64,000 nt of DNA, from NCBI RefSeq assembly GCF_041053055.1, contig NZ_CP163443.1, forward strand, positions 1-64,000, in the 5' to 3' direction. The position numbers and the translations under genes are program-made. Position 1 is the stretch's first letter. Each line of letters starts with the position of its first letter. This document shows, piece after piece, positions 54,217 through 63,670 of the stretch. Below the pieces are notes generated by a model, which saw nothing but the letters and a program-made list of their open reading frames with translations, was not told where the DNA came from and ran no database searches. This stretch comes from Streptomyces sp. R41 (GTDB taxonomy: Bacteria > Actinomycetota > Actinomycetes > Streptomycetales > Streptomycetaceae).

Positions 54217-54620
54217 ATGATCCAGGAAGCCGATATCCGTGAGTGGCGCAACCACAACGTAGTGGATCCTGGGGGCCACAACATCGCCAAACGGCCCGTG
54301 ATGATCATGCTCTTCGCCGCGATCATCGCCCTGCTGTACTGGGCGGCACCCAACGTCAAACGTAAGTTCCGGTGGGTCAGCCCCGGCAGCCTCATTGCCA
54401 TCGTGCTCTGACTCATCGCCTGCGCCGCGTTCGCCTTCTACGTGGCGAACTTCAGCAGCTACAACACGACCTACGGCAGCATTGCCGCGATCATCGTCTT
54501 CCCGGTCTGGATGTGGATCTCCAACATCGCCATCCTGCTCGGCCTGGAATTCAACGCCGAACTCGAACGCGCCCGGGCCATCGACAGCGGCCACCCGTCC
54601 GGGGAAAAGCCCTACGCCGA
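54217..54620 (+). pseudogene. PRC-barrel start fused to YihY tail, with an in-frame UGA
   Basis: Residues 1-23 (MIQEADIREWRNHNVVDPGG) match the PRC-barrel protein at 7841. From about residue 25 the frame is the C-terminal third of a YihY protein: RPVMIMLFAAIIALLYWAAP, NVKRKFRWVSPGSLIAIVL, then a TGA at 54409 where Trp is normal (IVLWLI), then ACAAFAFYVANFSSYNTTYG, IIVFPVWMWISNIAILLGLE and FNAELERARAI. So a deletion fused two genes and a point mutation stopped the product. The homology ends where ISL3 DNA begins. Confidence 0.8.
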
Positions 54621-54763
54621 GCCCCGCGTGGCTGTGACGTTGTTCAGCGGGGTCTGGCACAAGTTCCGTGAGCGGTCACCCCCCGTAGTTATTGATCTTC
54701 CGTCGCGTGGTACGGAAGTCGCCTTGAAATCGCTCCTCGTGCGGGTGACACGGCCGACATTCG

Positions 54764-55525
54764 ATGGCCGTGAACGAGGTGCTGTCCCGGTTGCAGGAGT
54801 TGTTGTTCCCATCGGTCCCGGGAGTCGCTGTCGTGGCCGTACGTACGGAAGGCGAGGCGTTACGCGTCGAGGCCCGGTGCACGCCCATCGGGGCCGCCTG
54901 CCCCGACTGCTCCCACTGGACGGAACGAGTCCACAGCTCCTACCTGCGGTTTCCCGCGGACCTACCCGCGGCCGGGCGGAGTGCACAACTCGTATTGCGG
55001 GTCCGGCGGTTCTTCTGCACGGCCAGGGCATGCGGCCGACGGACGTTCGTGGAGCAGGTGCCCGGCCTGACCCGCCGCCACGGTCGGGTCACCGAGCGGC
55101 TGCGGCAGACGATGAGCGCGATCGGGCTGGCACTGGCCGGCTGGGCCGGCGCTCGCCTCGCCCAGCTCATGGGCATTGCCACCAGCCGGACCACGCTGCT
55201 GCGCCGGGTGATGGACCTGCCCGACCCGACCGCGACGCGTCCCCGTGCCGTCGGCGTGGACGACTTCGCGCTGCGGCGCGGGCACGTCTATGGAACGGTC
55301 GTCATCGACGCAGAGACCCACCAGGTCCTCGACCTGCTGCCCGAACGCGACGCCGCCACCCTCGCCCCGTGGCTCGCAGCCCATCCCGAAATCGAGGTCA
55401 TCTGCCGCGACCGCGCCGGCGCCTATGCCGAGGCGGCCGACACCGCCGCACCCCAGGCCCTCCAGGTCGCTGATGACGGCGGACTTGCGAAGCTCTTGGT
55501 AGGCGGACAGATCGGTCCGGTCTGA
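54764..55525 (+). pseudogene. ISL3-family transposase, C-terminally truncated
   Basis: The 253-aa frame has the ISL3 zinc-finger start ([40 protein letters not shown]), the HTH ([20 protein letters not shown]) and the first half of the DDE domain ([40 protein letters not shown]). After PQALQVADD it leaves the family, about half the normal length. An IS21 element follows at once, so its insertion may have removed the rest. The left ISL3 end is probably near 54670. Confidence 0.8.
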
Positions 55526-55641
55526 CGGACAGTAAACGTCCTGGTGCACGGACGTGTGATCTCCACGCTGGTCCCGTTCAACGAAAGATCCCTCCGGGCA
55601 GGCTCGCGCTGTTTGCGATCAGCTGCCGCCGGCCCGGAGGG

Positions 55642-57141
55642 ATGTTGACCAAGTCTGCCAGGGATGTCATGGAGATTCTCGAAGCGTTCGACCTGACCCG
55701 CTGCGCGTTCTCAGCCGCCCAGCTGGCCGGGTGCGATCCGAAGACCGTTCAGAAGTACGTCGATCGCCGTGAGGCCGGGCTCTCTCCGCAGGAGACGGTC
55801 CGCCGGCCCCGGTTGATTGACCAATTCCTTCCGAAAATCGAGGAGTTGGTGGATCACTCCAAAGGACGAATCCGCGCCGACGTCGTCCACCAGCGGCTGG
55901 TCGCGATGGGCTTCACCGGCACCGACCGCACCACCCGCCGGGCGGTCGCCGAGGTGAAAGCGGCCTGGAAGGACGGCCACCGTCGCCGCTATCGGCCCTG
56001 GATGCCCGAGCCGGGCATGTGGCTCCAACTCGACTGGGGCGAGGGCCCGAAGGTGGCCGGCCGACGCACCCAGCTGTTCTGCGCCTGGCTGTCCTGGTCC
56101 CGCTTCAGGGTGGTCATCCGGGCCTGGGACCAGACGTTGGGCACCCTGGTGGCCTGCCTGGACGCCACCCTGCGCCGGCTCGGCGGGGTCCCTGCCTACG
56201 TGCTCACCGACAACCCGCGCACCGTCACCATCGACCGCGTCGCCGGGATCGCGATCCGGCACCCGGACATCGTGGCCGCCGGCAAGCACTACGGCTGCAC
56301 GGTCGCCACCTGCGAGCCGTTCGACCCGGAATCCAAGGGCGGCGTCGAGGCCACAGTGAAGATCGCCAAAGCGGATCTGGTGCCCACCACCGCCAACCTC
56401 CGGGCCGAGTACGGCTCGTTCGCCGAGCTGGCCGCAGAGTGCGACCGATGGTGCGAGCAGGTCAACGCCCGCCCGCACCGCTCCACCAAGACCGCCCCGG
56501 TGCTGCGGCTGACCGCCGAGCGTGAGCACCTCCACCCGATCCCTGCCGCCCCGCATCATGCCGCGCTCGGCGACGAGCGGGTCGTCGACGACGACCAGAC
56601 CATCAGTTTCGGCGCGGTCCGCTACTCCACCCCGCCCGGCTTCGTCGGCGCCCGGGTGTGGTGCCGGGTGACCGGCGACGAGCTCGCCGTGACCGCGATG
56701 ACCGAGACCGGGCTGGAGGAGATCTGCCGACACCAGCTGTCAACACCGGGTAATCCACGGATCGTTGACGCCCACTACCCGCACCATCCCGACGGCCGCG
56801 GCATCCACCGGCCCAAGCCGAAACCCCGCACATCGCAGGAGATCGCATTCCTCAACCTGGGTGAAGGTGCCCACCGGTGGCTGGTCGAGGCCGGCGCCGC
56901 CGGCATCACCCGGGTTCGTTCGAAGATGGCCCGCGCGGTCGAACTCGCCGTCGCCCTCGGGGCCGAGGCGGTCGACGAGGCGCTGGGCATGGCGGCGATC
57001 GCGGGCCGGTTCGCCGACGACGACCTGCCCTCCATCCTCGACCACCTGGCCTCCGCGGCCGCCGTCGGCGACCTGGTCGTCGCGGACGAGAAGCACTCCG
57101 TCCAGCCCGGGACCAACTCCTGGAAGGGGTTTGGCCAGTGA
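55642..57141 (+). CDS. istA: IS21-family IstA transposase
   Basis: The 499-aa protein looks complete: N-terminal HTH (DVMEILEAFDLTRCAFSAAQ, LAGCDPKTVQKYVDRREAG), DDE core (MWLQLDWGEGPKVAGRRTQL with first Asp, VP-AYVLTDNPRTVTIDRVAG with second Asp, FDPESKGGVEATVKIAKADL with Glu) and C-terminal beta domain (ISFGAVRYSTPPGFVGARVW). The stop codon overlaps a GTG that could start istB, as in other IS21 elements. It is different from the IstA at 48956. Confidence 0.88.
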   Translation: MLTKSARDVMEILEAFDLTRCAFSAAQLAGCDPKTVQKYVDRREAGLSPQETVRRPRLIDQFLPKIEELVDHSKGRIRADVVHQRLVAMGFTGTDRTTRRAVAEVKAAWKDGHRRRYRPWMPEPGMWLQLDWGEGPKVAGRRTQLFCAWLSWSRFRVVIRAWDQTLGTLVACLDATLRRLGGVPAYVLTDNPRTVTIDRVAGIAIRHPDIVAAGKHYGCTVATCEPFDPESKGGVEATVKIAKADLVPTTANLRAEYGSFAELAAECDRWCEQVNARPHRSTKTAPVLRLTAEREHLHPIPAAPHHAALGDERVVDDDQTISFGAVRYSTPPGFVGARVWCRVTGDELAVTAMTETGLEEICRHQLSTPGNPRIVDAHYPHHPDGRGIHRPKPKPRTSQEIAFLNLGEGAHRWLVEAGAAGITRVRSKMARAVELAVALGAEAVDEALGMAAIAGRFADDDLPSILDHLASAAAVGDLVVADEKHSVQPGTNSWKGFGQ

Positions 57142-57195
57142 CCACCCATCCCACTGCTCCACCGATCCCGGACGCCCTGGACCATCCTGCGCCGG

Positions 57196-57912
57196 ATGCG
57201 GCTGCCCTACCTCCGCAAGGCCGCACCCGACGTGCTCGCCACCGCGCGGGCCCAACGCTGGGATCCCGCCGAGGTGTTGCGGGTGCTGCTGAACGAGGAG
57301 GTCATCGGCCGGGACGCGGCCACCCCACGGATGCGTCGCAAGACCGCCAACTTCCCCACGGGCAAGACGTTTTCGTCCTGGAGACCGGAGGAGTCCTCCA
57401 TCCCCGAGCCCACCCAGCAGGCCCTCAACACGCTGGAGTGGATCGGCCGGGCCGAGAACCTCGTGCTGGCCGGCCCGTCCGGCACCGGCAAGTCCCACTT
57501 CACCGAGGCCCTCGCGCACGCGGCGATCGAGAAGGACCTGCGGGTCTCCTCGTTCACCCTCGAATCGCTGACCGCCACCGTCGGCCGGGCCAAGGTCGAC
57601 AGCACCACCGCCCGCACCGTCGCCAGGATCTGCCGCAGCGACCTGATCGTCGTCGACGACATCGGCATGCTGCCGGCCGGACAGGACGCCGCCGAAGCCT
57701 TCTACCGCATCGTCGATGCCGCCTACGAGCGCAGGTCCGTGGCCGTGACCAGCAACATTCACCCCTCGGGCTTCGACTCGATCATGCCCAAGACGCTCGC
57801 CACCGCGACCGTCGACCGGCTTCTGCACCACGCACACCTCGTCCCGACCAAGGGCGACTCCCACCGCCTCGCCGAGGCCCTCGCCGGGAAGGGAGTGATG
57901 CCGCTGAACTGA
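57196..57912 (+). CDS. istB: IS21-family IstB helper ATPase, 5' end possibly frameshifted
   Basis: The 238-aa product has Walker A (LAGPSGTGKSHFTEALAHAA, about residues 91-110), Walker B (DLIVVDDIGMLPA, about 149-161), a sensor region (VTSNIHPSGFDSIMPKTLAT) and the IstB end (VDRLLHHAHLVPTKGDSHRL). The expected start is a GTG at 57138 overlapping the istA stop, but that frame (VTTHPTAPPIPDALD) must shift once near 57180 to enter LRRMRLPYLRKAAPDVLATA. ATG 57196 is the first start in the right frame. Confidence 0.8.
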   Translation: MRLPYLRKAAPDVLATARAQRWDPAEVLRVLLNEEVIGRDAATPRMRRKTANFPTGKTFSSWRPEESSIPEPTQQALNTLEWIGRAENLVLAGPSGTGKSHFTEALAHAAIEKDLRVSSFTLESLTATVGRAKVDSTTARTVARICRSDLIVVDDIGMLPAGQDAAEAFYRIVDAAYERRSVAVTSNIHPSGFDSIMPKTLATATVDRLLHHAHLVPTKGDSHRLAEALAGKGVMPLN

Positions 57913-58347
57913 CGCCTCAACCGGAAATCACGTGTCCACCAGCGCGGACAGAACCTGTCCACCAGCCCGGATGTCCACCGCCCGCCCAACCAGACTTCTC
58001 CATGACCGTTGACATGCGTTGCGGAGAACGATCCCGTCACCCGATCAGTGGCCACGCTGAAAGAGCTCAGTGAACGCCTTTGCTCCGCAGCGGTGTCGGC
58101 TACACCCCGTCGCCTGAAACGCCACTCTCTGCGGGGCCAATTGCCTGGGCAAGCCGCGGGTCTCCTGCGAGGTCGCGTACGTTCCAGCCAGCATGCCCAT
58201 CGATGACTGATTCTGTGAAGATCCTTTGACTCTTCCGTGGTGTCCATGATCCGATTCGCCGGGCTGGGTGCGACATGTGTCCGCATCCAGCTGCATGTTG
58301 TGCGCACATGACCAGTGCGCGCTGACACGTCAGACAGGGGAGAAGAC
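57913..58347. other. IS21 right end and leader of the nuclease gene
   Basis: TGTCCACC-like motifs recur three times between 57933 and 57980 (GTGTCCACCAGCGCGGACAG, CTGTCCACCAGCCC, ATGTCCACCG), the style of IS21 multiple terminal repeats. No gene is supported downstream to 58347. Confidence 0.5.
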
Positions 58348-59679
58348 GTGCGACTCAGACGAGTCCTCATGGCGATATCCGCGCTTGCCCTCATCGCGAG
58401 CGGAAGCAGCACGGCCGTTGCCTCGACCGACGACGCGGCCAACTCCGCACATGCGGCGGCCATTTCGCCGACACGGGAATCCAGCTCAACTGACAGACCG
58501 CAGGTTGTGCAGCCGCGAAAGAACGCCAAGAGCACCGTGCCGTGCGACCAGATCCGAAAGCAAGCAGCGGCCCAGGGAAAGGCGACGGCCCTGTGCGTGG
58601 AGTCCGTCCCGGTGTTCCAAGCCCCCAAGCGGGTGGCACGGGCCGCCACTGGCAGTGGTGTGACCTGGTGTGATGCTCAAGCGCAGGGTCAGGTGTATGT
58701 GACCCGGAAGTCTATCTGCGAGAACCAGGTGTCCCACGTGAGCCTGATCGTCCCGGAGACGCGGGAGGTCCTCGGCGAGGCTTGGCTCAACATCAAGCAG
58801 GAAGTCAACACCAAGAACACCGACGTCAACTTCAGCGAGGACTTCTTCCTGCGCGTGCAAGCAGTGACCGGTGCGCTGGTGAGCGGCTTCAACGTGGCAA
58901 TCAAGGGCGAGTGCGCTGCAACGTCGGCATGCCAGCAGGGGCTGGGCCCGTGGACGGGGCCGGCCCCGGTGACGCTGTTGTCGGAGAAGGAAGGGACCTG
59001 GCAGCGTAACTGGAAGAACACAACGGGATTTGACACCTTGATGCTCGAGTACACCCTCACTGCGTCATACGGGGCCGCGAAGGCCTCCTACTCGTGGGGG
59101 GTGAGCCAGAATGCCGGCTGGCAGGTCCGGTGCGACAAGGAACTCAGCACCGCGGGATGCGTGGTCCCCAAGTACACGCCCACCTTCGAAATCCCGTCCA
59201 AGTACAACGAGGCACGTCAGTTCATCGGCATGGTGCAGGCGAGCATGTCCAGCCACCCGGGCTGGGAGGGCAAGGGAGAGCCGCTGCACCGGGAAGCCAA
59301 CGAAACGGTCGCGCGGAGGAATCGCGACATCGTCTGCGACGACACCTTCAGGCCCAGCTCAAGCACCCCCAAACCGGTCCAGTGCGATGAGTTCCCCTTC
59401 GCCGGGTCGAAGGAAAGCGGAGCTCAGCAAGGGGTCACCGAAGGGAAGACCTGTCAGCAGTACTCGGTTGTCTCCGAGACCAGGGAGGGCAAGGAGTACC
59501 TGTCACTGACCTGGCCCGGACTGAACCAGGGCAAGATGCCTCCAGCGAACGCCAAATGCGCCCGGGCCAGCATGCCGAAGGTCCAGAACGAGGGCGTGGG
59601 CGGCGAACTCGGAAGGAAAACGAAGAAGTGGCGACTCCTCATGGGAGACGCATACTGGGTGGACGCCGGGAACAAGTAA
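58348..59679 (+). CDS. Secreted protein with NucA/NucB DNase domain
   Basis: The 443-aa precursor has a signal peptide (RRVLMAISALALIASGSSTA, cleavage near residue 25), a Ser/Thr-rich linker, a central beta-rich domain (about 95-275) with paired cysteines, and a C-terminal NucA/NucB nuclease-like domain with CDEFPFAGSKESGAQQG (about residues 346-362), matching the active-site CDE(Y/F)PFA motif. The usual His/Asn neighbours follow in a less typical form. GGGGAGAAG precedes the GTG. An 88-bp gap leads to a DUF6461 gene, so this looks like a secreted DNase effector with an immunity protein. Confidence 0.75.
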   Translation: MRLRRVLMAISALALIASGSSTAVASTDDAANSAHAAAISPTRESSSTDRPQVVQPRKNAKSTVPCDQIRKQAAAQGKATALCVESVPVFQAPKRVARAATGSGVTWCDAQAQGQVYVTRKSICENQVSHVSLIVPETREVLGEAWLNIKQEVNTKNTDVNFSEDFFLRVQAVTGALVSGFNVAIKGECAATSACQQGLGPWTGPAPVTLLSEKEGTWQRNWKNTTGFDTLMLEYTLTASYGAAKASYSWGVSQNAGWQVRCDKELSTAGCVVPKYTPTFEIPSKYNEARQFIGMVQASMSSHPGWEGKGEPLHREANETVARRNRDIVCDDTFRPSSSTPKPVQCDEFPFAGSKESGAQQGVTEGKTCQQYSVVSETREGKEYLSLTWPGLNQGKMPPANAKCARASMPKVQNEGVGGELGRKTKKWRLLMGDAYWVDAGNK

Positions 59680-59766
59680 CCGCCAGCCATGACGCCGCTG
59701 TTCGGCCCGTTGACGGTGACGAACAGCGGCTATTGCAGCAGGTCAGACAACCACGCCGAGGTAGTC

Positions 59767-60402
59767 ATGAGCACTGAAATTTTCCCGAATAATCAGCTGT
59801 ACCAGTTCGGGTACTGCGCGATCTTCGCGAAAGCCATTTCACCGATCGACCTCCTCACGAGAGTAGCCGGTGGCCCAGTCCAGCCAACCCTGGTGAGCCG
59901 CACCCAAGCAGAGATCATCGTGGCACTTGGAGAGGACATCAGCGAGGACGACCTGCCCGAGCTGGACATCGACGAGCTGCACAGTGTCGGGCTCCTCCAG
60001 GACGACGGCCCCCTGCTGCGCGCCGGCACGCACGGCGACTGGTCATTTGTCATCGAGCCAGAAGGCCCCTACCTGGCCAACGACGAAGTCCTCAAAACCG
60101 TGTCACATGACACTACCGCCTTGTCAGTACGTCAGAGCGATTCGGGATCCTCCTGGATTTCCTACGCCGAGAACGGAGAAATCCTCTCGTCCTTCGATCC
60201 GCTCTTCCCCGGCAATGACTATGGGAAGCAACCCCAGGTACTGGAGCAACTCACCGGGCACTTGGAAGCCATCAGCCATGGAGAGCGCTACGATTCCTTC
60301 CCAAACGCACTTCGGAAAATTCAGAAGGAATTGCATTGCACAGTTCCTCAGGAGGCAGACGCAGGTCCTCTGCAAGCGATCCGAATCGCCGGGGGCTACT
60401 AA
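59767..60402 (+). CDS. DUF6461 protein, likely immunity partner
   Basis: The 211-aa protein matches DUF6461: QFGYCAIFAKAISPIDLLTR (the YC..F.KG..P.ELL motif), GDWSFVIEPEGPYLANDEVL, and SWISYAENGEILSSFDPLFP with a late DYGKQPQVLEQLTG. DUF6461 genes often sit beside toxin genes. The start at 59767 (MSTEIFPNNQ) is preferred over an upstream ATG because the family begins there. It directly follows the NucA/NucB gene on the same strand. Confidence 0.75.
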   Translation: MSTEIFPNNQLYQFGYCAIFAKAISPIDLLTRVAGGPVQPTLVSRTQAEIIVALGEDISEDDLPELDIDELHSVGLLQDDGPLLRAGTHGDWSFVIEPEGPYLANDEVLKTVSHDTTALSVRQSDSGSSWISYAENGEILSSFDPLFPGNDYGKQPQVLEQLTGHLEAISHGERYDSFPNALRKIQKELHCTVPQEADAGPLQAIRIAGGY

Positions 60403-61428
60403 CAACTCGGAAACCTACAAAAACGCGAGCCCACCTCACCGCGCGGCCTTCATGTCTGATTGCCTCTGGATGGAGCACGGGATCAAACGAAGGCCGCCTC
60501 CACGCCCGCCAGTTCCTGCCTCGGGTCACCAAGCTCTAGGAATCACTCGACCAGCGACGCACCCCAGGACGAATAGTCATTTCCTGAAGGGGCGGTGTAC
60601 GTCAAGTACCCTGTTTCCGGCTGTCAAAGGTTGGGCCCGCAGGGCCCCAAGTACCTTCTGTGGCAGGCTCGATACCGGAGGTATCCATTCGAAGCAGCCC
60701 CTGACGCCCGTCGCGGGTTTGACGACCAGGGATGTGTCGCGGACCCCTACGGCCAGGTACCAGACTCCGGGTGACAGTAGCGCCAGACGGCCAGCTCACT
60801 CAGCTCTCGGCCGCCTCGGGCCTGCCCCGGTCCCGGCACTCACGGAGGAAGCGCAGAACCTCGCTTCCGAGCATGAGGACAGCAGCGGCTGCACCAAGAG
60901 CCGCGTTGAAGGTTTCCACTGCCCAGGGTCCCTCTCTCCGGGACCTGGGCATCAGGCGTGCCAAGATCCCGGCACGTCTGTACATGCCTGGATTCCTTGG
61001 TCACGCCCGGCAACTGAATCCGACAAACTGCGGCTTCCCCCGACCAGTTGCTCTTCGCGGGCAGTGGTTGGACCCCCGGCGCTGACGCCCCTCCATGGGA
61101 GCCCGACATCGAGGCGATACCCCAAGGCGGACATCAACAATCCTAGGAATGACGCCCGTCAGCTCCTGACCGCTCCCCCGTCAGCACACGCGCGCGAGCA
61201 GGTGAGTCGACCCGGCCCCGCCCCGCTTTCGTGCGGCACGCGTGCCTGGGTAAGGGTCGGGTGCGTCCGATGTCTGCACCGACATGGGCAACCGGCCCTC
61301 GGGAGCTGGTGAAGGCCTGGGACCTTGGGAGTGGGGCTTGCCCGCATCGTCCAGCAGCGGTACGCACAGGGGTAGCTGGTGCGGGTCTCGGTGAAGGCGG
61401 AACGTGCTGTGATCACTGGCGGGTTGTG
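60403..61428. other. No intact gene
   Basis: Long frames here lack any pattern. A palindromic TTGGGCCCGCAGGGCCCCAA at 60631-60650 may be a terminator for the DUF6461 gene. A minus-strand frame near 60810-60920 (ALGAAAAVLMLGSEVLRFLR) could be a small membrane peptide but is unsupported. Confidence 0.4.
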
Positions 61429-61941
61429 ATGACGCGCAAGCGGGGTCGTCCCCGCCGTGGGGCTCTTCTGGAGCCAGGAGTCGGGATGCGCGTGCGATGG
61501 AGCGGCCGGCAGGTGGCGGAGGCGTCGTTGACTCCCCGCAGTCCCGGCCGGTACGAACGTGTCCTCATGCCCAGCGACGAGAAGACGCTTGCAGCGATCG
61601 GTGCGATCGCCACGGGTGAGAGCAGTGCCCGTCTCTATGTCGCCCCCGCCCCGCCGGACCAGCCGAAGCGGCTGCACTTGTGTGTTCGCGGAGCTCCCGG
61701 CGCTGTGCGGGTCACCGGTTTCCTTGAGGCTTACCGGGATCTTCTGGTGCGGCAGACACAGGCTGCCATGCGGCGTGCCGCTACCGAATATCAAAAGGCT
61801 GGCGACGCAGAAGTCGCAGGCCGGCTGCGGAGCATGGCCGGTGCTTTGCCTGCCGCGAGACGGGCTGCGGACAAGAAGAGCAAGGGCCGCAGTGTGCGGA
61901 CGGTCTCCGGTGGGCTGCCGACGCTCGGGCACCGCCACTGA
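61429..61941 (+). CDS. Hypothetical basic protein
   Basis: The 170-aa protein starts MTRKRGRPRRGALLEPGVGM and contains ERVLMPSDEKTLAAIGAIAT, HLCVRGAPGAVRVTGFLEAY and QAAMRRAATEYQKAGDAEVA. It is strongly basic and could bind nucleic acid. I do not recognise a family. The ribosome-binding site is weak, so the start is uncertain. Confidence 0.5.
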   Translation: MTRKRGRPRRGALLEPGVGMRVRWSGRQVAEASLTPRSPGRYERVLMPSDEKTLAAIGAIATGESSARLYVAPAPPDQPKRLHLCVRGAPGAVRVTGFLEAYRDLLVRQTQAAMRRAATEYQKAGDAEVAGRLRSMAGALPAARRAADKKSKGRSVRTVSGGLPTLGHRH

Positions 61942-62592
61942 ACCTCGATCTGTCTGTTGTGCCCGGGCGGCGAGGCCCACGTCGGCGGCCTGCTCGCAGC
62001 GTCGCTCTCGCGCAGATGGTCAGGCCGGGCCCGCGTAGACGCCGCGTTGTCCGGGACGGGTGGTGGCGCTCAGCCGCGCACCAGCGGTGCCGGGCATCGG
62101 GGTGCGCGGTCTTCCACGCACAGGCAGAGGAGTCGGGTCCGAGCCCGGCGTTGACGATCAGCATCTCGCCCAGGCGGTTCAGCCTACGGCAGCCCGTCGG
62201 CCCGGAGAAGGAGCCGGTTCAGGGCGTCACGGGTCAGCTGTCGCTGCTCTGCGAGGACCTGTTGGACGCGTTCCTTGGCCGTCTCCACCGGGCCATGAAC
62301 GCGTCCTGGCCGGCCATCAGATTACCGACGGTGCATAGCGGTCGGCATGAGAATGACCCGGCCTTTCGTCACTCACGTCAGCCACAGATGAACACCATCC
62401 GTCAGTGCCAACCACGAGGTCATTGAGCCTGCGCCACTGACGCTCAGATGACGATGCCCAACTGACGCTCCTCCGCAGACCGTCACACGACAAGAGCCGA
62501 CCCCGAGTCGAGCGCTCCCTGCTGGCCGTGTACTGGGCAATCTCCGGCTACGGCCTGCGCGCCTCCCGAGCCGCGGGTGGCTGGCGCTGACG
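61942..62592. other. No gene supported
   Basis: Spacer with short repeated CTGACG motifs around 62390-62470 (CACTGACGCTCAGATGACG, CAACTGACGCTCC); no coding frame is convincing. Confidence 0.4.
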
Positions 62593-62930
62593 ATGACCGC
62601 CACATTCTGCGCCCTACTGCCGTGGGGCCTGCCGAAGGAAGCCCCGAAGCCGGAGACCACCGGCCGCCTCACCGGCCAAGAAATCTCCCTGCGCACTGAC
62701 ACCCCAGCCCCTCGCAACCCGACCGGGCCGCTGAGCGAGCAGCTCAACGGCGAGCGCGCTGAGAAGGCCCTGCGGGTGGTCCTCAACTCGGTGATCTTCC
62801 GCACTTCAGGGCAGAACCTCACCACCGCCGGCACCTACATCGAGATGGCCTCCCGGTTCATCGAGCCGATTTCTCCTTGCCCTGGCCCTGCTCGCCGTCC
62901 GTGGCCGCGTCAAGCGGTAGCAGCAACACC
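62593..62930 (+). pseudogene. Membrane-protein C-terminal scrap
   Basis: The frame EKALRVVLNSVIFRTSGQNL, TTAGTYIEMASRFIEPI and, after a shift near 62870, LALALLAVRGRVKR looks like the end of an ion-channel or pentapeptide-type membrane protein. The rest is missing. Confidence 0.35.
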
Positions 62931-63289
62931 AGCTCGGCCGGGACCTCGACCAGGGTTCCGTCGAGGCTGTGCAGCTCGCCAACCGCGGCGCCGTCGTACG
63001 GCGCGACGGCACCGTGCTGTACGCCAACGAACTCACCCCCGAGGGCAACTGGTCGCGCCATCCCGCAGCAGAGCGGCGGTGCGCGTGGAGCGGTCGCGAC
63101 CGTGGACCGCTCCCGAGACCGCCGTCCTCCGCCGCGAGCTGCCCCGCACCCGAGGCGCCTCCCCCGCGGAGCAACGGCCCGCACGGATGCCTGCGCTTCG
63201 ACTCCGCCGCCTACCTCCCCCTACGGCACGCAGGTAACCATCTTCGACCGCATCACCCCGGTCATGCACTACAACCGGCTGCGAGGAGC
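62931..63289. other. No gene supported
   Basis: One plus frame (VQLANRGAVVRRDGTVLYAN) looks weakly coding but cannot be assigned. Confidence 0.4.
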
Positions 63290-63670
63290 TCAGATAGGTC
63301 CCCAGATTGCTACTTCGCCGTCTGGGACGCACACAATGCGTCGCCCATCTGGGTAAACCACCCCCCAAGCCTCATATTCATCGTGCGGAGGGGCGGTCAG
63401 CTCTTCCCCTCCTTCAAAGGACATGGACAGCACTCCTGCGTCGCTGTAGCTCGCAGTTGAGATCACCGAATGGAGTAGCTCCACGATGCGTCCCGCCACT
63501 GGACCGGGGCTTTCGGGATCAAACCTCACGTGAATCCCATCAGCTCCCATGAGCGTTGCGTCCGTTTCGATGCGCATCTCGACATCTCCACTGGTGAAAA
63601 GGGTCAGCGCACTATCGAGGCAAACTCTGTCGACCGATTGCCCTCGAAGTTCCAGGTCCATGACTACCAT
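63290..63670 (-). CDS. DUF6188 protein, likely immunity partner
   Basis: The 126-aa protein follows the DUF6188 pattern: LELRGQSVDRVCLDSALTLF, GDVEMRIETDATLMGADG, VLSMSFEGGEELTAPPHDEY, EAWGVVYPDGRRIVCVPDGE and VAIWGP. Its start overlaps the stop of the upstream toxin gene (ATGGTAG), a clear sign of translational coupling. ATG 63661 (MDLELRG) is an alternative start. DUF6188 proteins frequently follow polymorphic toxin genes and are taken to be immunity proteins. Confidence 0.8.
   Translation of the reverse strand: MVVMDLELRGQSVDRVCLDSALTLFTSGDVEMRIETDATLMGADGIHVRFDPESPGPVAGRIVELLHSVISTASYSDAGVLSMSFEGGEELTAPPHDEYEAWGVVYPDGRRIVCVPDGEVAIWGPI

Noticed and set aside
55711..57864. Long minus-strand frames opposite istA and istB
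   Set aside because: They mirror the IS21 genes; Gly/Val/Asp-rich composition is typical of antisense GC-rich frames.
59927..61312. A 461-codon plus-strand frame
   Set aside because: It overlaps the DUF6461 gene in another frame and continues into decayed DNA; no motif is visible.
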